Below, one piece after another: positions 1 to 11,966 of a stretch of DNA of 64,000 bases. Below the pieces are notes generated by a model. It saw nothing but the letters and a program-made list of their open reading frames with translations, made no database searches and was not told the origin of the DNA. A program made the translations under genes and the position numbers. Source of the stretch: Vespula vulgaris (taxonomy: Eukaryota > Arthropoda > Insecta > Hymenoptera > Vespidae); assembly GCF_905475345.1 (NCBI RefSeq), contig NC_066599.1, positions 610,001 through 674,000 of the forward strand, written 5' to 3'. Every line of letters starts with the position of its first letter. Position 1 is the first letter of the stretch.

Positions 1-228
1 CCTTTACTATGTCCGAACCCGTTACACGGTGAAAGCAAAAACTTAACTGAAGTGAGAGAGAACAGGGGCAAATTGATTTCCAACAACTAGTTAGAATGAT
101 GTAATCATGGTTTATGGATCTCCATGAGTTAACTTCGATAAGGACTTTATAAATGTATTACTCTTAACGACTTTAGGGAAAATAAAGATAAAGATAACCG
201 AAAAAGAAACCAAAAATAAGAAAATAGA

Positions 229-257
229 TTTCTCTCTCTCTCTCTCTCTTTCTCTCT
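229..257. repeat. (TC)n microsatellite
   Basis: An almost uninterrupted CT/TC run in non-coding DNA upstream of jumu. Confidence 0.85.
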
Positions 258-552
258 TTTGTTATTATAATCGAGTCTGTAGTACAGAATTTCTCTATCG
301 GTTCGAATAATTATGTTCTACGATTTCATTTAGCCGTTTTAAACATCAATGTAGTAGATATACGTCATAATGTCTTCAACTAAACGTTCGATCGATTTCG
401 TGAACTACGATATAGATGTCTTACTATGAATAGTAAGTATAGAAAGAAATAAAATGTTAAAATGTCGTATTAACGCAAAAAAAGATGGGTTTTCTCGAAA
501 TATTTGAACGATTTCATGGAGAGGAAAGGAAGAGGTTAAAGTAAGAGAGAAA

Positions 553-570
553 GAGAGAGAGAGAGAGAGA
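553..570. repeat. (GA)n microsatellite
   Basis: A short pure GA run in a purine-rich stretch, 45 bases before the NRF1-type palindrome at 616. Confidence 0.8.
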
Positions 571-615
571 TAAAGGGGAAGGTTTGGTGAAACTACACCA
601 CCGCAGGCTGGTCGA

Positions 616-627
616 TGCGCATGCGCA
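616..627. promoter_or_regulatory. NRF1-type palindrome
   Basis: TGCGCATGCGCA is an exact palindrome and matches the NRF1 / Drosophila Ewg consensus YGCGCAYGCGCR. It sits in a small CpG-containing patch of an AT-rich region. Such sites are common in TATA-less promoters. The gene it would serve is not visible: it could be a distal jumu first exon or a gene to the left. Confidence 0.5.
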
Positions 628-865
628 TTGGGAAGCTCGGAGAACGACGTCGGCAGGGTGCAAATGTCGTGTTCTCTCACACTTATATATATATGTATAT
701 AGAGATATATATATACATATCTACACACGCGAATATCGAAGCTCGATGTGGAGGGGATAACAGATCGATACTCTGTGAAAACGCGACTTAGAAAGGCGCG
801 GTCATACGCATCCACGGTTGGTCCATCGCGAAATCCAGACACTGTTTCTCGATGTATCTTTTGTC

Positions 866-919
866 GTTATTGTTATTATTGTTTTTATTATTATTATTGT
901 TGTTATTATTATTATTATG
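866..919. repeat. (TTA/TTG)n trinucleotide repeat
   Basis: An imperfect TTATTG/TTATTA array. The Tyr/Cys-rich open frame across it is a product of the repeat. Confidence 0.8.
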
Positions 920-2906
920 ATTCTTGTTATTATTGTCACAGTCAAAGGTCGAGCTTGATTTTTACATTACTATTATTGAATGGACAAAATTCTCGATCAA
1001 GTTCAATATTTTTTTTCTTTTTTCTTCTCTCTTTTTCTTTTTTACTTTTTTATATTTTTATTGCAATTTTAATTATTTCAAAAACAAAAGAAAAATTGTG
1101 GCTAAATGATTCATTAAAATATGCTAAATTAATCACGATTATCTTTGAATAATTATTTAGATAATTTAATGGCAAATGATATTTGGAGAGTATTGTTAGT
1201 TTTTTTTAGAATCGTAATAGTATGTGTGAGATATTCGTTAAGATTTGATAATCAAGATTTCAAGTAGATTATATTTGTTAGAATTTATTCTCTTCCTTGT
1301 AATGGAATGGAAAAGGCTCGGACTTCGTAACGCTGGAAGAGTTCGATGTTAATGAACTCGAGCGTGTTTCATAAGTGGCGCCGTTGTTGAAGATCATTGT
1401 GTTCTATACTACTCTAGTCGAACACAAGTATATTTTCCCGTTTTAATTTCACGCGTAACTATTATATTTTTTTTTATAAAGAATCAAAAATAAATTAAAT
1501 ATTTAAGAAAACATTTTGATTGTATCAAATGAAAGTAGCTTAGAGAATGTATTTGTTCTAACGGTATTAGAGAGCTATTGAACCGAGCCAACAGTCTCAT
1601 TTCCATGCAAAGTTTTATTGCAGTTAGATATGCTCGTATAGAAAGAAGGATGTAGAATAACCGGTCCGCTTTTGGATAAATAGCATATGCTCTGCTTGAG
1701 AGCGGTAAATGAATGTGCGGTGTGGGAGCGACAAAGAAAGAATTCGAAGAAATGCATTGTTATTTGAACGAGCCTGTATATACCGTCTCATAGTCATGGT
1801 ACATTATATCCCTAGAATATTACCAGTGCACTCTTCGCTATTAAAATCGTACTTCTTTTCATTTCTTTTCATTTATTTTCTATTCTTTCCATTATTTCTT
1901 ACAATTTCTTCTTTTCTCTCTCTTTTCTCCGTTTTATTTCTTTTATTTTTTAGCTTTTACATTTCTATTTGAAATACGAAAATACAAAGAGGAGGACCTT
2001 GTAGAATATCTTGCTGATATATATGAAAAAAAAAAAAGAAATAGGTTTTATGTAATATGCGGAAATATATATATATATAATAGTATACTATAATATACTA
2101 TATTACGCTATATATATATACTTCCGTTTATCATGGAGAACCTGTTTTATATATATACATATACATATAGAGATAGGAAGAAATATTAAAAAAGAAAAAA
2201 AGACGCATATTTCTAGTCTTATGTTTACCCGTAACTAGAAGCATACTATCACCAAGTTTAAAAAAAACTTTAAAAAAAATTTCAAGCATAAATTTTACCG
2301 ACGAAAGTGTATCTATGGTGTTCGATATGAGCATGGGAAAGATTAGGGATTTTTTTTTTCTTTTTTGTTTCTTTTTTTATCATGGTCGTGAAAATTACGT
2401 AAGTTCCTTTATACGAATCATTTAATAAACACAAATGTTTCTAGGTAATATTAAAGATAAATTGTTCTTTTCTGAGATTACTTAAGTTAGTATTTTTTTT
2501 TATTTTTTTTTATTTCTTTTATTATTATTATTATTTTTTTTTTTGATCCAAAAAGTCTCTCGAAAAAAAGTAATTGATTTTTAAAATATACTAGGTAGTT
2601 TTACCTAGTAGATATCTACGTATTTACGTATATGTCTTTATACATAAGTCGATTATTTTACATAACGACGTGCGATGCACCGAGTAATCCTCTCCTTACT
2701 CCCTTTCCTAAAATAGAAAGTAATCGATATATCCTGACATACATTTTCATGGTTGTTACCACCAGTATGCATTTAGATAATGGAAATCGTTTCTTCGTCT
2801 AAAGGTTATCGCGATTAATAATAAAATAATTATACAGGATAATATCGACGAGGTCGTACAGAAACTCGTCGAAAATATCGAAAATTTTCTATTCGGTTTC
2901 CAAGGC

Positions 2907-2949
2907 CCTTCCTTCCTTCCTTCCTTCCTTTCTTTCTTTCTTTCTTTCT
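2907..2949. repeat. (CTTC)n/(TTTC)n tetranucleotide microsatellite
   Basis: A CCTT array passes directly into a TTTC array, giving a compound tetranucleotide microsatellite. Confidence 0.9.
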
Positions 2950-3351
2950 CCCTCTCCCATCCCTCATCCCTTTTCTGAAAACTTTCGTTTCTTACCTGCT
3001 CACAAACCGAGGTTTCCAAGAAAAACAAATTTTTGAAAAAGAAAGAAAAGAAACGCCAAATGTGCGCCTTTACCTGAGTTTACTATGAATAGAAAGGACA
3101 TTTACAGCGTTCTTCTTTAATTTCATCCATTTTTGCTTGCGAGTTCGTCTCGAGTGCATATTTGCTGTTCATTTTCTTTCACGAATTCTCGGCTTCAGTA
3201 TCTTTTTTTTACTTTTTCTTCTTCCTCTTCTTGTGAAACTTCACCTTCTCGTCGTGCATCGACTGTCCTTTAGCAGCTGCAACGATATCATCAACATAAG
3301 TAAGTGAAACGGGAAGATACAGTTAAAAAAAGTAATGGAGGAGAGGGAATT

Positions 3352-3406
3352 TTATATATATATATACACATACATACGTACATACATACACACATACATA
3401 CATATA
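3352..3406. repeat. (TA)n/(CATA)n compound repeat
   Basis: A TA run followed by ACATACAT-type units in non-coding DNA. Confidence 0.8.
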
Positions 3407-4110
3407 AGAAACTAAAAACAAAGAACAAAGAAAATCGGTTATAAAGAAAATGTATCTTTCCTGTTATCTGCCCGCAACTATTTCGATATATCCCATTTTC
3501 CTACTGAATTTTCAACATTTTTTATAAGACATGTATAAATATACAACTAAAAAATATATATATATAAATGTTGACATAAATTTTCAATAAAAAATATTTG
3601 AAGTTTCAACAAGTCAAATGGTTGCAGACAGATAATAAGAAAATACCCAAAGTTTTATAAGTGCTTAACTCCGTCTATTATTATAATTACTATTTATGAA
3701 AATATTTTCTAATCGTTAATTTCCCCAATTTCGATTGATATAATGTATAAATATATATATAATATATTTATTATATCGCTTTTCTCAGATCGGCGAAAAT
3801 GGCATTCGCTTAGAAGAGCAACACGGCGACGATTCACATTTGGTTCGCTTCATAAGCCTTCTCGTGCTTCGAATGGAACCGGTTCTCGCGATCCACAAAG
3901 AAACCCACCTTTCCGTGCGCGCGCGCTCGCGCCACGCAAGGTCCGCTCTCGTCCCTCGTGTACGCGGCATCCTCCCTTCCTCCCCCTTTCCCTCCCCCTT
4001 TCCCTCCCCTTCTCTCTTTTCTTCTCTTCTTTTCTCTTCTCCCCATTCGATTTTTACAATAAATTATTTTCCATCCGTCATCGGCATCGCCCGTTTTACT
4101 GTCTCGACTG

Positions 4111-4114
<4 letters not shown>

Positions 4115-4144
<30 letters not shown>
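4115..4144. repeat. (AT)15 microsatellite
   Basis: A pure AT dinucleotide run inside a pyrimidine-rich region. Confidence 0.9.
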
Positions 4145-4146
<2 letters not shown>

Positions 4147-4272
4147 CATTCTCTCTTCATCACATTCGCCATCTTCTTTTTCCCCCTTCGTTACATCCGT
4201 TCCTATTTTTCTCTCTTTTTCTTTTTTTCTTTCTTCCTTTGTTACTCTTGTTTTATTTCTCTGCTATCTGTT

Positions 4273-4292
4273 TGTCTGTCTGTCTGTCTGTG
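4273..4292. repeat. (TGTC)n microsatellite
   Basis: Five nearly perfect TGTC units. Confidence 0.8.
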
Positions 4293-4417
4293 TCTGCCTT
4301 CTGTTGCTACTCTTGTCTCCTCTTCCTCGTTGTTTCTATTTTATCGGAGATAGCATCGAGATTCTGTCATGAACGCTGTGCAAACGTTTCGTCAAGAGAC
4401 CACCGTGTTGTGTTCTT

Positions 4418-4530
4418 GTAGTAGTAATAGTAGTAGTAGTAGTAGTGTGTAGTAGTAGTAATGTAGTAGTGTAGTGTAGTAGTGTAGTGTAGTAGTGTAG
4501 TAGGGAGTAGAGAGTAGGGAGTAGTGGTAG
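4418..4530. repeat. (GTA)n imperfect trinucleotide repeat
   Basis: GTA/GTAGT units run for more than 100 bases, broken by GTGTA and GGGAGTA variants. The Thr/Tyr-rich antisense open frames over it are artefacts of the repeat. Confidence 0.85.
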
Positions 4531-5009
4531 AAGCACATCGGTCTCTTCGAGGCTCGTATTTATACGGTTTCGAAAGCATCGTGAAAGGGAAATCTCGTAA
4601 ATCGTCGAAATATGCTCGTTCAAATTGGCTACTCGCTCGTACGAGCTAATAGCCTTCCTTCTAATATTTTTACGCTTTTTTTTTTTTTTAACACCTACTT
4701 TTACGAAGGACACGATTACTTATTCTCTCTCTTTTTTCTTTTTTGCTGTTATTTCTCTCTTTTTTCTTCTCTCTTTTTCCTTCTTTATGTATTTTTAACT
4801 TTGTTCGCGAAGAAGTTTCTAATTTTCGTTAGAAAATAAAATGGCCGCCGTTTTCTCGTCTACCTGACATTGTAACGTGATCGACGAAAAGTATCGGAAA
4901 TATTCGAGTTCTTGGGACTGTGTCAAAAACGCAGTTGTCCTTTTTTTTCTTTCTTATGGGTAACCTGGAACGAATAGGAAGGAACGAACACGCACAAAGA
5001 AAGAGAAAG

Positions 5010-5044
5010 GGAGAGAGAGAGAGAGATAAATAGATAGATAGAGA
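5010..5044. repeat. (GA)n-(GATA)n repeat
   Basis: A GA run followed by four GATA-like units. Confidence 0.8.
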
Positions 5045-5328
5045 AGAGGCCCCTTTATGACCTGCGAAGGATTTCAGGTTGAATAGCTCCCAGGGTCTTT
5101 TAGGATCGTCTATCGTTTCGAGTCCCTTCTTGGAACTCGAGCCCTCATAATGTACGCCCGCACTGGCTGCCTATGTATACATATACTATAATGGTAAAAT
5201 GGAAAGCAACGTCATCTGATCGTTTCAGTATGGAATTGACGAATCTGAGTCGATTCTTGTTCTTGTTCCTGTTCCTGTATATTTTTACATATGGCGGTTT
5301 TGCAAATTATTTGAGAAAAACAAAAAAT

Positions 5329-5348
5329 AGAGAGAGAGAGAGAGAGAG
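5329..5348. repeat. (GA)n microsatellite
   Basis: A pure GA dinucleotide run. Confidence 0.8.
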
Positions 5349-7053
5349 GGGGAATATGTGAGAGCGCAGCATTACTATCTTACGCAAATAGATTTCACTT
5401 TCTATTTTGTTACATTGTTCGACGAACTATCTATACGTTTCAAGAAAGTAGCAGGAACGACCATGAGGCTTTCGTATATGAGAATTTGACACTGCTGTGA
5501 CACATAGTATATACTAGGACAACAGCGTCAAACACAGACATAATTTTTTCTTCAACGCGTCTGCTTTTTCTCATGATGTCCTCTAATTCTCTCGAGTGTC
5601 TCTCTCTCTCTCTCTCAAGTGTCTTCTTCACTGATTTTTATTTTTTTTTATATTTCTTTTTCTTTTTTTTTTACTGCACCGTACTGCTTTTTTTCTTCAT
5701 TTTTTCAAATCTAAACCAACAATTATATGTTTTTCAATATTTATCTTTTTTTTCTCTTTCTTTCTTTTTTTCTTCTTTTTCTCTCAGAAGAGAGGAAAAA
5801 AGCACTGTTAGAAAAACTTTTCTTCGCCAGTGTAATGTTGATTTTTCCTAAAAAAAATCTTTTCTTCTCTTTTTTTTATTCTATACTAACAATTATAAGT
5901 TTTTCAAGGTTTCTCTCTTTTCTTCTTTTAATAGACAGATTGAAAAAAAATGCCATTAAAAAGAACAGTATTACAGAGTAAGAAGATCTCTCGCGTTCCC
6001 TTCAATGATTTCTTGCTCTCATCTTCGAATAACAGTCACGGACACTCGATCGCTTTACCTCATCCTTTCAGCAGAGTGATTCTATTTAAAGCATTCAATA
6101 TTAACCCATCCATACATCCCGAAAAGATCGTATATTAAACTTTGAGTTAGAATCTTCTTATTCGCTAAAGAAAAAAGTTCGATCTATTAAGATTTCTCAA
6201 CGATCAACAATCAACAACGATCATAGGGTGGGTTGGTCGGAATGAAATTTTTTACGAGTGAGAAAGAACGACGATTTCTTATAGAAGGGGAACATACATG
6301 TACACGCCCACACACACATTGTATATATGTGTGTGTATGTATATATATGAGAGAAAAAGAACGCGTGCAACTGTAGAAGAATTTACTAAGTATTCGTCGC
6401 TCGAGGATAATTATGGACAATCAAGAAAGCTTGTACTTCGGATAGAACGTAGCGAGTGGTGCTTATATGACCGTATATCCGACTGTATATACATATACAC
6501 ATATCTATATATTCCTTGGAATGCAGATGTGAGAATACGAAACGACGACTGTTCATTTTGATACGAACGGCAACTGCTTACGTCAATTTTACGATCGTCA
6601 TCGTCGTTTACATATAATCTCTCATCCATTTACACGATATTCATTCTTCACTTTCGGCTATAAAAAAGAAAAAATAACTGTTTATCGATAAATTCTTTTT
6701 CTTTTTTCTTTTTTTTTTTTTTTTTTAACGTAGTAGACACATTGTACGAGGTTATAAATATTGCATCACGATTTTATTTAGAAATAAATATCTCGCGAAA
6801 TATAGCGAGAAATTCAGATAGCTCGTTACAGCATGGCCTTCTAACTAGCAGGAAATTCAAATTACCGTAACATAGAAAGATCGTTTTATCGAGAGTCTCT
6901 CAGACAATTATAATATGTAAGAATTATGCGAATTAATTTTTGCTCTACAAACACGTACGAACGGGACGATACAACAACGATTATTACTATAATGAGAACG
7001 ACTTCTCGTAGTACGATGATCGTTGGTGGGTCTTCGTACGGGGTCAATTCTGT

Positions 7054-7054
7054 T

Positions 7055-7079
<25 letters not shown>
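7054..7079. repeat. (TC)n microsatellite
   Basis: A pure TC run about 1.2 kb upstream of the first coding exon of jumu. Confidence 0.85.
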
Positions 7080-7085
<6 letters not shown>

Positions 7086-7523
7086 ATTTCTTTAGTCGTG
7101 TGTCAGCAATATAATTTGTTTATATGTGTTACAAGCCTCGTTATATTATCATCGGTCACACATCGCATACGTACATACGTACATATAGTTTATACTTGAG
7201 CGAATATAACCTCTCCTCTCCTCCCCTCCCGTTTCTCTTTTTCCTCTCTTCTCCCCCCCCCTCCCTGTACACACATTAGGACATACAAAATAATACACGT
7301 TCGCGAGGGAATACAGTCACGATCGTGCGGGCAACTCGTAATTCTCCCCACTCCCTCTCTTCTCGCCGCTCCTCTTCTTTTGCCCCCACTCCTTTTCTCT
7401 CATTCGTTCTCACTCGAGGGAGAAGGGAAGCGAACCGTAGAACGAGAAAGGGAAGGGGAGCCTTACTACGAGAGTCCACGCGCGCTCTATAGTAAATCGA
7501 CTATAATACTATGAGTCAGTCAC

Positions 7524-7544
7524 ACCCACAAGTCGCTTGTGGGT
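7524..7544. repeat. Perfect 9-bp inverted repeat
   Basis: ACCCACAAG and CTTGTGGGT flank a 3-base TCG spacer, giving a perfect short hairpin or binding-site palindrome in the CpG-richer patch upstream of jumu. No function can be assigned from sequence. Confidence 0.5.
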
Positions 7545-8290
7545 TCAAGACCCTCGTGTACGCGCGTATATATACACACACACGGTATAGAGAAAGAAAA
7601 AGAGAGAACTCGCGTATTACGTTCCGGCCTACGATGAGCTAGTAAACGTGTGATGCTCGCGCGCACACACACACGTACGGTATTGCCGCACGCGAGGTCA
7701 TGCTTACGGACACATAATCGAGGATCTATTGGCCTCGTCTCTCGTGGAATCACTTCGAATATCGAATGGTTCCGTATTGTTTATCTCGATAAGAATTTCT
7801 ACTTCCGAGTAGAATTGTCATTGTTGTTTCATTGTCCCGCGTTGACAGAGACTTAAATAATATAAACTTTAGAAAGGAAGAAACATATATATATATGTGT
7901 GTGTGTGTGAGATATAATGCATACACATGTATATACATAATGCATACAATGTATATATGTATATATACATTAGCGTGATCAGACGATTCTTGCGCTATAC
8001 TTGGCATCGAATATAGTATTATTTTCTTCTTCGGTCAATGGCTCGAGGAGTGCTTGGTATTTACTCGACCGGTATATATGACAGCCCTTGGAAAACGACG
8101 TCGGTAGGAAGATAGAACTTCTTTGTTTCTATATTTCTAATCCCTCGTACATCTACCGTGTCTAACCGTGTCTCTTTGATTTCTCTATTGATTTGTTTAA
8201 TTTGACTGGATCGATGTAGGAAGCTGCGGCCCCCGAAGATTTGATATTTTTTCTATAAACATGTATCCTCTTTTTTTTCCAGTCAGGTGA

Positions 8291-8598
8291 ATGTTGGATA
8301 CAGAGAGTAGACACGGTACTGGGCTGGATCAGGGACCATCGAGGGACCCTTGGCTCGCTATGGATTACTACTTGGGCACCGATAGTCTTTCTCTTCAGGA
8401 AATGCTCGATGTCGACATCAAGTGCGAGATCGAAGGGGTAATCGGTGGCCACGCAGATCTTGGCTTCAATTTCGGTGATTTGTCGCCGTTAGAATTGGAC
8501 GACAATCCGGTTGGATGTGACAACGATCTCAGCGGATGGTTCGGTTCCACCAGTTTGCTCAACGGCAACAGCAATAGCTCTAACAGGTATGAATGATG

Positions 8599-8629
<31 letters not shown>

Positions 8630-10959
8630 CGATGACGATGATGATCGTGATAATAACGATAACGTGGTGACGATGACGATGACACTATGATTATGATAAA
8701 ACACGAAACGAGATCGCTATGAGACGATCCTCGAATCGATCGAAAGGAGACACCACTTCCATTTCCTCACAGAGTTTTTCTTCTTCGTTTTTCTGCAGCA
8801 ATTTCAATTTCGATTTGAGTGGCGGCGATGCTGCCTCCATTATGGTGAACCCCAATTCGGTAATGCCCCACATGGCCATCCACAGTCCTACGCCAAATAG
8901 TAACAGACGGCACTTTTCTTTCTCGCCAAAGATAGACGTTAAAGATGAGAAAATAGACGTCGAGAACGAGGTAGAAAATGAAGATGATAATGAGAATGAC
9001 AACGAGAACGACAATGATAATGATAATGAAAACGAGAATGAAAACGATCATGATAATGATAATGATAATGATAACGATAACGATAACGATAACGATAATG
9101 AAAATTATAACGAGATCGATACGGAAATCGAACAATATGAAAATGATATAACGGAAACCGAGGAGGACACCGAGGATGAGCAGGAAGTAGCGAGGACGAT
9201 TCCGATTTTAAAAGCAAAGCCGTCTGCTGCGATACCGGTAAATACTGCCGTTAAAACGATATCACCTCAAATAACGAAGGCTCATCTGTCACCGAAAATC
9301 AGTACGATATCCGGCATAAGGGTACAAAATTTTAAGGTCCTGCAGAGTCAACCGAGTCAACAACAACCGCAGCATGTTAGGAAGCAGATTTACAATAACA
9401 ATGTTCACGTCAGCACGACTTCTTCCCCAGCGATCTCAACGATTAATAAAGAATTCGATTTGTCCGATTACGAGGACAAGCTGTATCCGAAGCCAGCGTA
9501 TTCTTACTCCTGCTTGATCGCCATGGCCTTGAAAAATAGTCAAACGGGCTCCCTGCCAGTTTCAGAAATTTACAACTTTATGTGGTAAGTCACTAACAAA
9601 TTTATTCCGTCATATTGTATCATCTTGGTAATATATTTAAATGAAAAATTAAGGATAATAATATGCGAACGTAGAGAAAAGAATGTTAACAAAAGTGAAT
9701 AACGAAACAGAAAGACTTTCGTTCGACAAACAAAGTCCCAGATCGCTTATTTTCAGCCATTTGGCCGGAAAGACAAGGGTTGGGTACGTCCCTGCCCCTC
9801 TCCTCTCCTCGTGTTCGGGGAACGAAGGGAGAAAGTATTGTCTTCTCTCCTTTATTCCCAGGTTACAAGGGGGGAGCTGCCATTTTGTATGGGGCCCTTG
9901 GAGCACCAGGTGCATGTCAGGGTACAGTCCCCCTAGAAACTATAGGCGGTATTCTTTGTTTATCCTCTACGATTTTCCTGGACTTATGATTTTCTCAAAC
10001 AAACTCTTCTTCCCCTCCTGAAACATATTTCTATATCGGACGTATAAATTGACATACATTTTTTTTTTTTTTTTTTACGTATACGTATATATATATACAT
10101 ACTATTATAAAAGAAATATATCCTCTTTTATGCTCCTCCTTTAATTATACTGCGTCGTCTTTTCGGAGATTTCTCCAAGTAAAATTATTTCTCATGTTTT
10201 ATTTATAAAAAGCTCACATTGATCTTTTTGTTCGTTTTACAAACACCGTGGCTAAACGAATTTTTAGAACTTTTTTATTTATGTTACAGCGAACATTTTC
10301 CATATTTTAAAACTGCACCAAACGGTTGGAAGAACTCTGTGAGGCATAATCTTTCGTTGAATAAATGTTTTGAAAAAATTGAGAAACCAGCTGGAAATGG
10401 AAACCAAAGAAAAGGCTGTTTGTGGGCAATTAATCCAGCCAAGATAGCAAAAATGGATGAAGAAGTTCAGAAATGGTCAAGAAAGGATCCATTGGCAATT
10501 AAAAAGGCAATGATATATCCGGATCATTTAGAGTTACTCGAAAGAGGAGAGATGAAGTATGCTGGCAGTGGCGATATGTCAGAAGAAACAGAAAGTTCTG
10601 GTGATGAGACTGCAGAAGAAAGTGCTGTATACGATGAATCTATACACAGTCATATTGCAGCTAATTCAGTTACAGATAGTTATGATGAAAGTAGTCAGGA
10701 TTGCGATGTTGATATCACGGAACATCTTTATGATGAAATTGACATAGAGGATAATAAAGATGCTCTGCACATGCAATTAAATATTACTAAACAAGAGGCA
10801 ATTGAATATGAATTAAGTCCTAGTACAAAAAAGCAAAAAACTTTAACAGGTGCGATACAAGGAAATTACGTATATCAACCAGTAACTACTTCTCGAAGAA
10901 AAGCGCCTCTACTTTTAAGAGCTGGAACCACAGCTGAATCTTTTCTTAAAATTGAATAA
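8291..10959 (+). CDS. jumu: Jumeau, forkhead box N1/4-type transcription factor
   Basis: Coding exons are 8291-8586, 8799-9584 and 10290-10959 (583 codons plus stop). The two introns are in phase 2 and restore Ser99 and Cys361. The forkhead DNA-binding domain spans about residues 330-425. It begins KPAYSYSCLIAMALK, contains GWKNSVRHNLSLNKCFEKIE in helix 3 and the wing region, and is split by intron 2 at the NFM-C-EHFPYF junction. The following segment (WSRKDP, YPDHLE, LERGEMK) is typical of the insect jumeau/Domina branch of FoxN1/4 rather than FoxN2/3. Residues ~146-228 are a D/N/E tract. The C-terminal half is acidic and Ser-rich. The family acts in the nucleus in neural, cardiac and hemocyte cell-fate decisions and in chromatin. 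The ATG at 8291 follows an acceptor AG by a few bases, so an untranslated 5' exon is expected. An internal ATG at 8360 (MDYYLGTDSL) is an alternative start. Confidence 0.95.
8592..8653. repeat. (GAT/GAC)n repeat in jumu intron 1
   Basis: GAT units with GAC and GGT variants begin five bases after the exon 1 donor and fill much of the 212-base intron. The His/Asp-rich antisense frame over it is a shadow. Confidence 0.8.
8980..9108 (+). repeat. GATAAY/GARAAY hexanucleotide array coding Asp/Asn/Glu
   Basis: A tandem array of GAT-AAT, GAT-AAC and GAG-AAY codon pairs inside jumu coding exon 2. The frame stays open and gives an alternating Asp-Asn/Glu-Asn tract. Codon variation within the array suggests an old expansion with a purer, possibly length-variable core at about 9049-9100. 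Confidence 0.85.
9755..9965. other. GC-richer block inside jumu intron 2
   Basis: About 200 bases, estimated by eye at near 50% G+C, stand out in an AT-rich 705-base intron. No forkhead-type coding sequence is present and the short open frames match nothing I recognise. It may be an intronic enhancer, an unrecognised exon or an inserted sequence. Confidence 0.4.
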
Positions 10960-11960
10960 ATTTAGATATTATTTAACATATTCAAAAGGATAAATATATC
11001 TATAAGTATTACACCCATTCTCAGAGGTTTCGATAAAAACGTTTCATGCTCATAGAACAAATCACTGTTTTTCTCGGAAAATAGACAGTGCGTCAAATTT
11101 TATGCGATATAACGATCTTATGAGTTGAGTTTCGGATGCATTTGTATATCGTATATCATAATATCCATGAAAAAAATTCAAAAGCATTGCTAAAATAATT
11201 AATTCATAATTGTTGTACATCTTTTGAATTCTTTTCATCGTTAATACATATGAATGATCTTCGATATACCACATCATCTTGCTCATAATAATTATTTAAC
11301 TTTTAATATAACATAAACTTTGTGAGATTATAAAAGTTCTAATTTTTATATATATCACGATATGTGTGCATGGAAATACTTTTTTGTCATGCCTCGATTA
11401 CCAAGTAAAATTATGAATAGATAGAAAGCAGCCGCAAACATCAGTACTATATAGTGTACATACGATGATGAAAAGTATAACAAGCAAAGTGGTATATATG
11501 CCACTATCAGTTTAACATGTTAGCTTTTATATGATCGAAAATATTAAGTTGTAGATTTAAAACTTTAGTAATTTATGTAACAAACTTACTAGTATATATG
11601 TCATGCGTTTTAGATCGTATAGGAGTATGTGCTCGTGAACCAGCACAATCATAAATATCGTGTTTACTTTACACACTGCATTAGTAACTATAATAAGATG
11701 TATAGTTACATACGAAGATCTTCCAAATTCATCAAATGATTTTACAAACTTCCGTTTAATACTATTGCGAATATTCACCGATCTTATTTCTCTGTAATCT
11801 CTATACACATATAGTTATCGTTCTAGGACCATAGACAATTTAAAAATGTCTTCTCTAATTTGACATATCCTTCTTATCGTAGTTCTTATTTTTGTTTTTT
11901 TTTTCTTTTGTTCTTTTTGTAAAAATATACGTATTGCTTTGCAATTTTATGTGTCTGATA

Positions 11961-11966
11961 AATAAA
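11961..11966 (+). terminator. Candidate polyadenylation signal for jumu
   Basis: Canonical AATAAA downstream of the jumu stop. Other copies lie further right, so use of this one is uncertain. Confidence 0.3.

Larger units (their letters stand above)
1..8282. other. Gene-free upstream region of jumu, microsatellite-rich
   Basis: I see no coding gene here. The open frames are low complexity (Ser/Phe/Leu- or Tyr/Ile-rich), overlap one another on both strands, and follow CT, GA, TA and GTA repeats. Composition alternates between AT-rich DNA and CpG-containing patches, roughly 590-660, 3890-3970 and 7200-7750. The coding exon of jumu starts just after an acceptor AG at 8281-8282, so at least one untranslated upstream exon of jumu must lie here or further left. 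I could not fix its position. The CpG patches are the likeliest promoter or enhancer sites. Confidence 0.6.

Noticed and set aside
3743..4421. Two overlapping plus-strand open frames of about 200 codons
   Set aside because: Both run through CT-, AT- and TGTC-repeats and are Ser/Leu/Phe/Tyr-Ile low complexity in two frames at once. They are repeat artefacts, not a gene.
4418..4530. CRISPR-like regular array
   Set aside because: Units are a continuous degenerate GTA microsatellite with no distinct spacers, in a eukaryotic genome.
7524..7560. B-box-like GGTTCAAGACC suggesting a tRNA
   Set aside because: No acceptor stem, D-arm or anticodon arm can be formed around it.
8767..9217. Antisense His/Tyr/Arg- and Ile/Val-rich frames over jumu exon 2
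   Set aside because: They are mirror images of the GATAAY coding array. The sense frame carries the forkhead gene.
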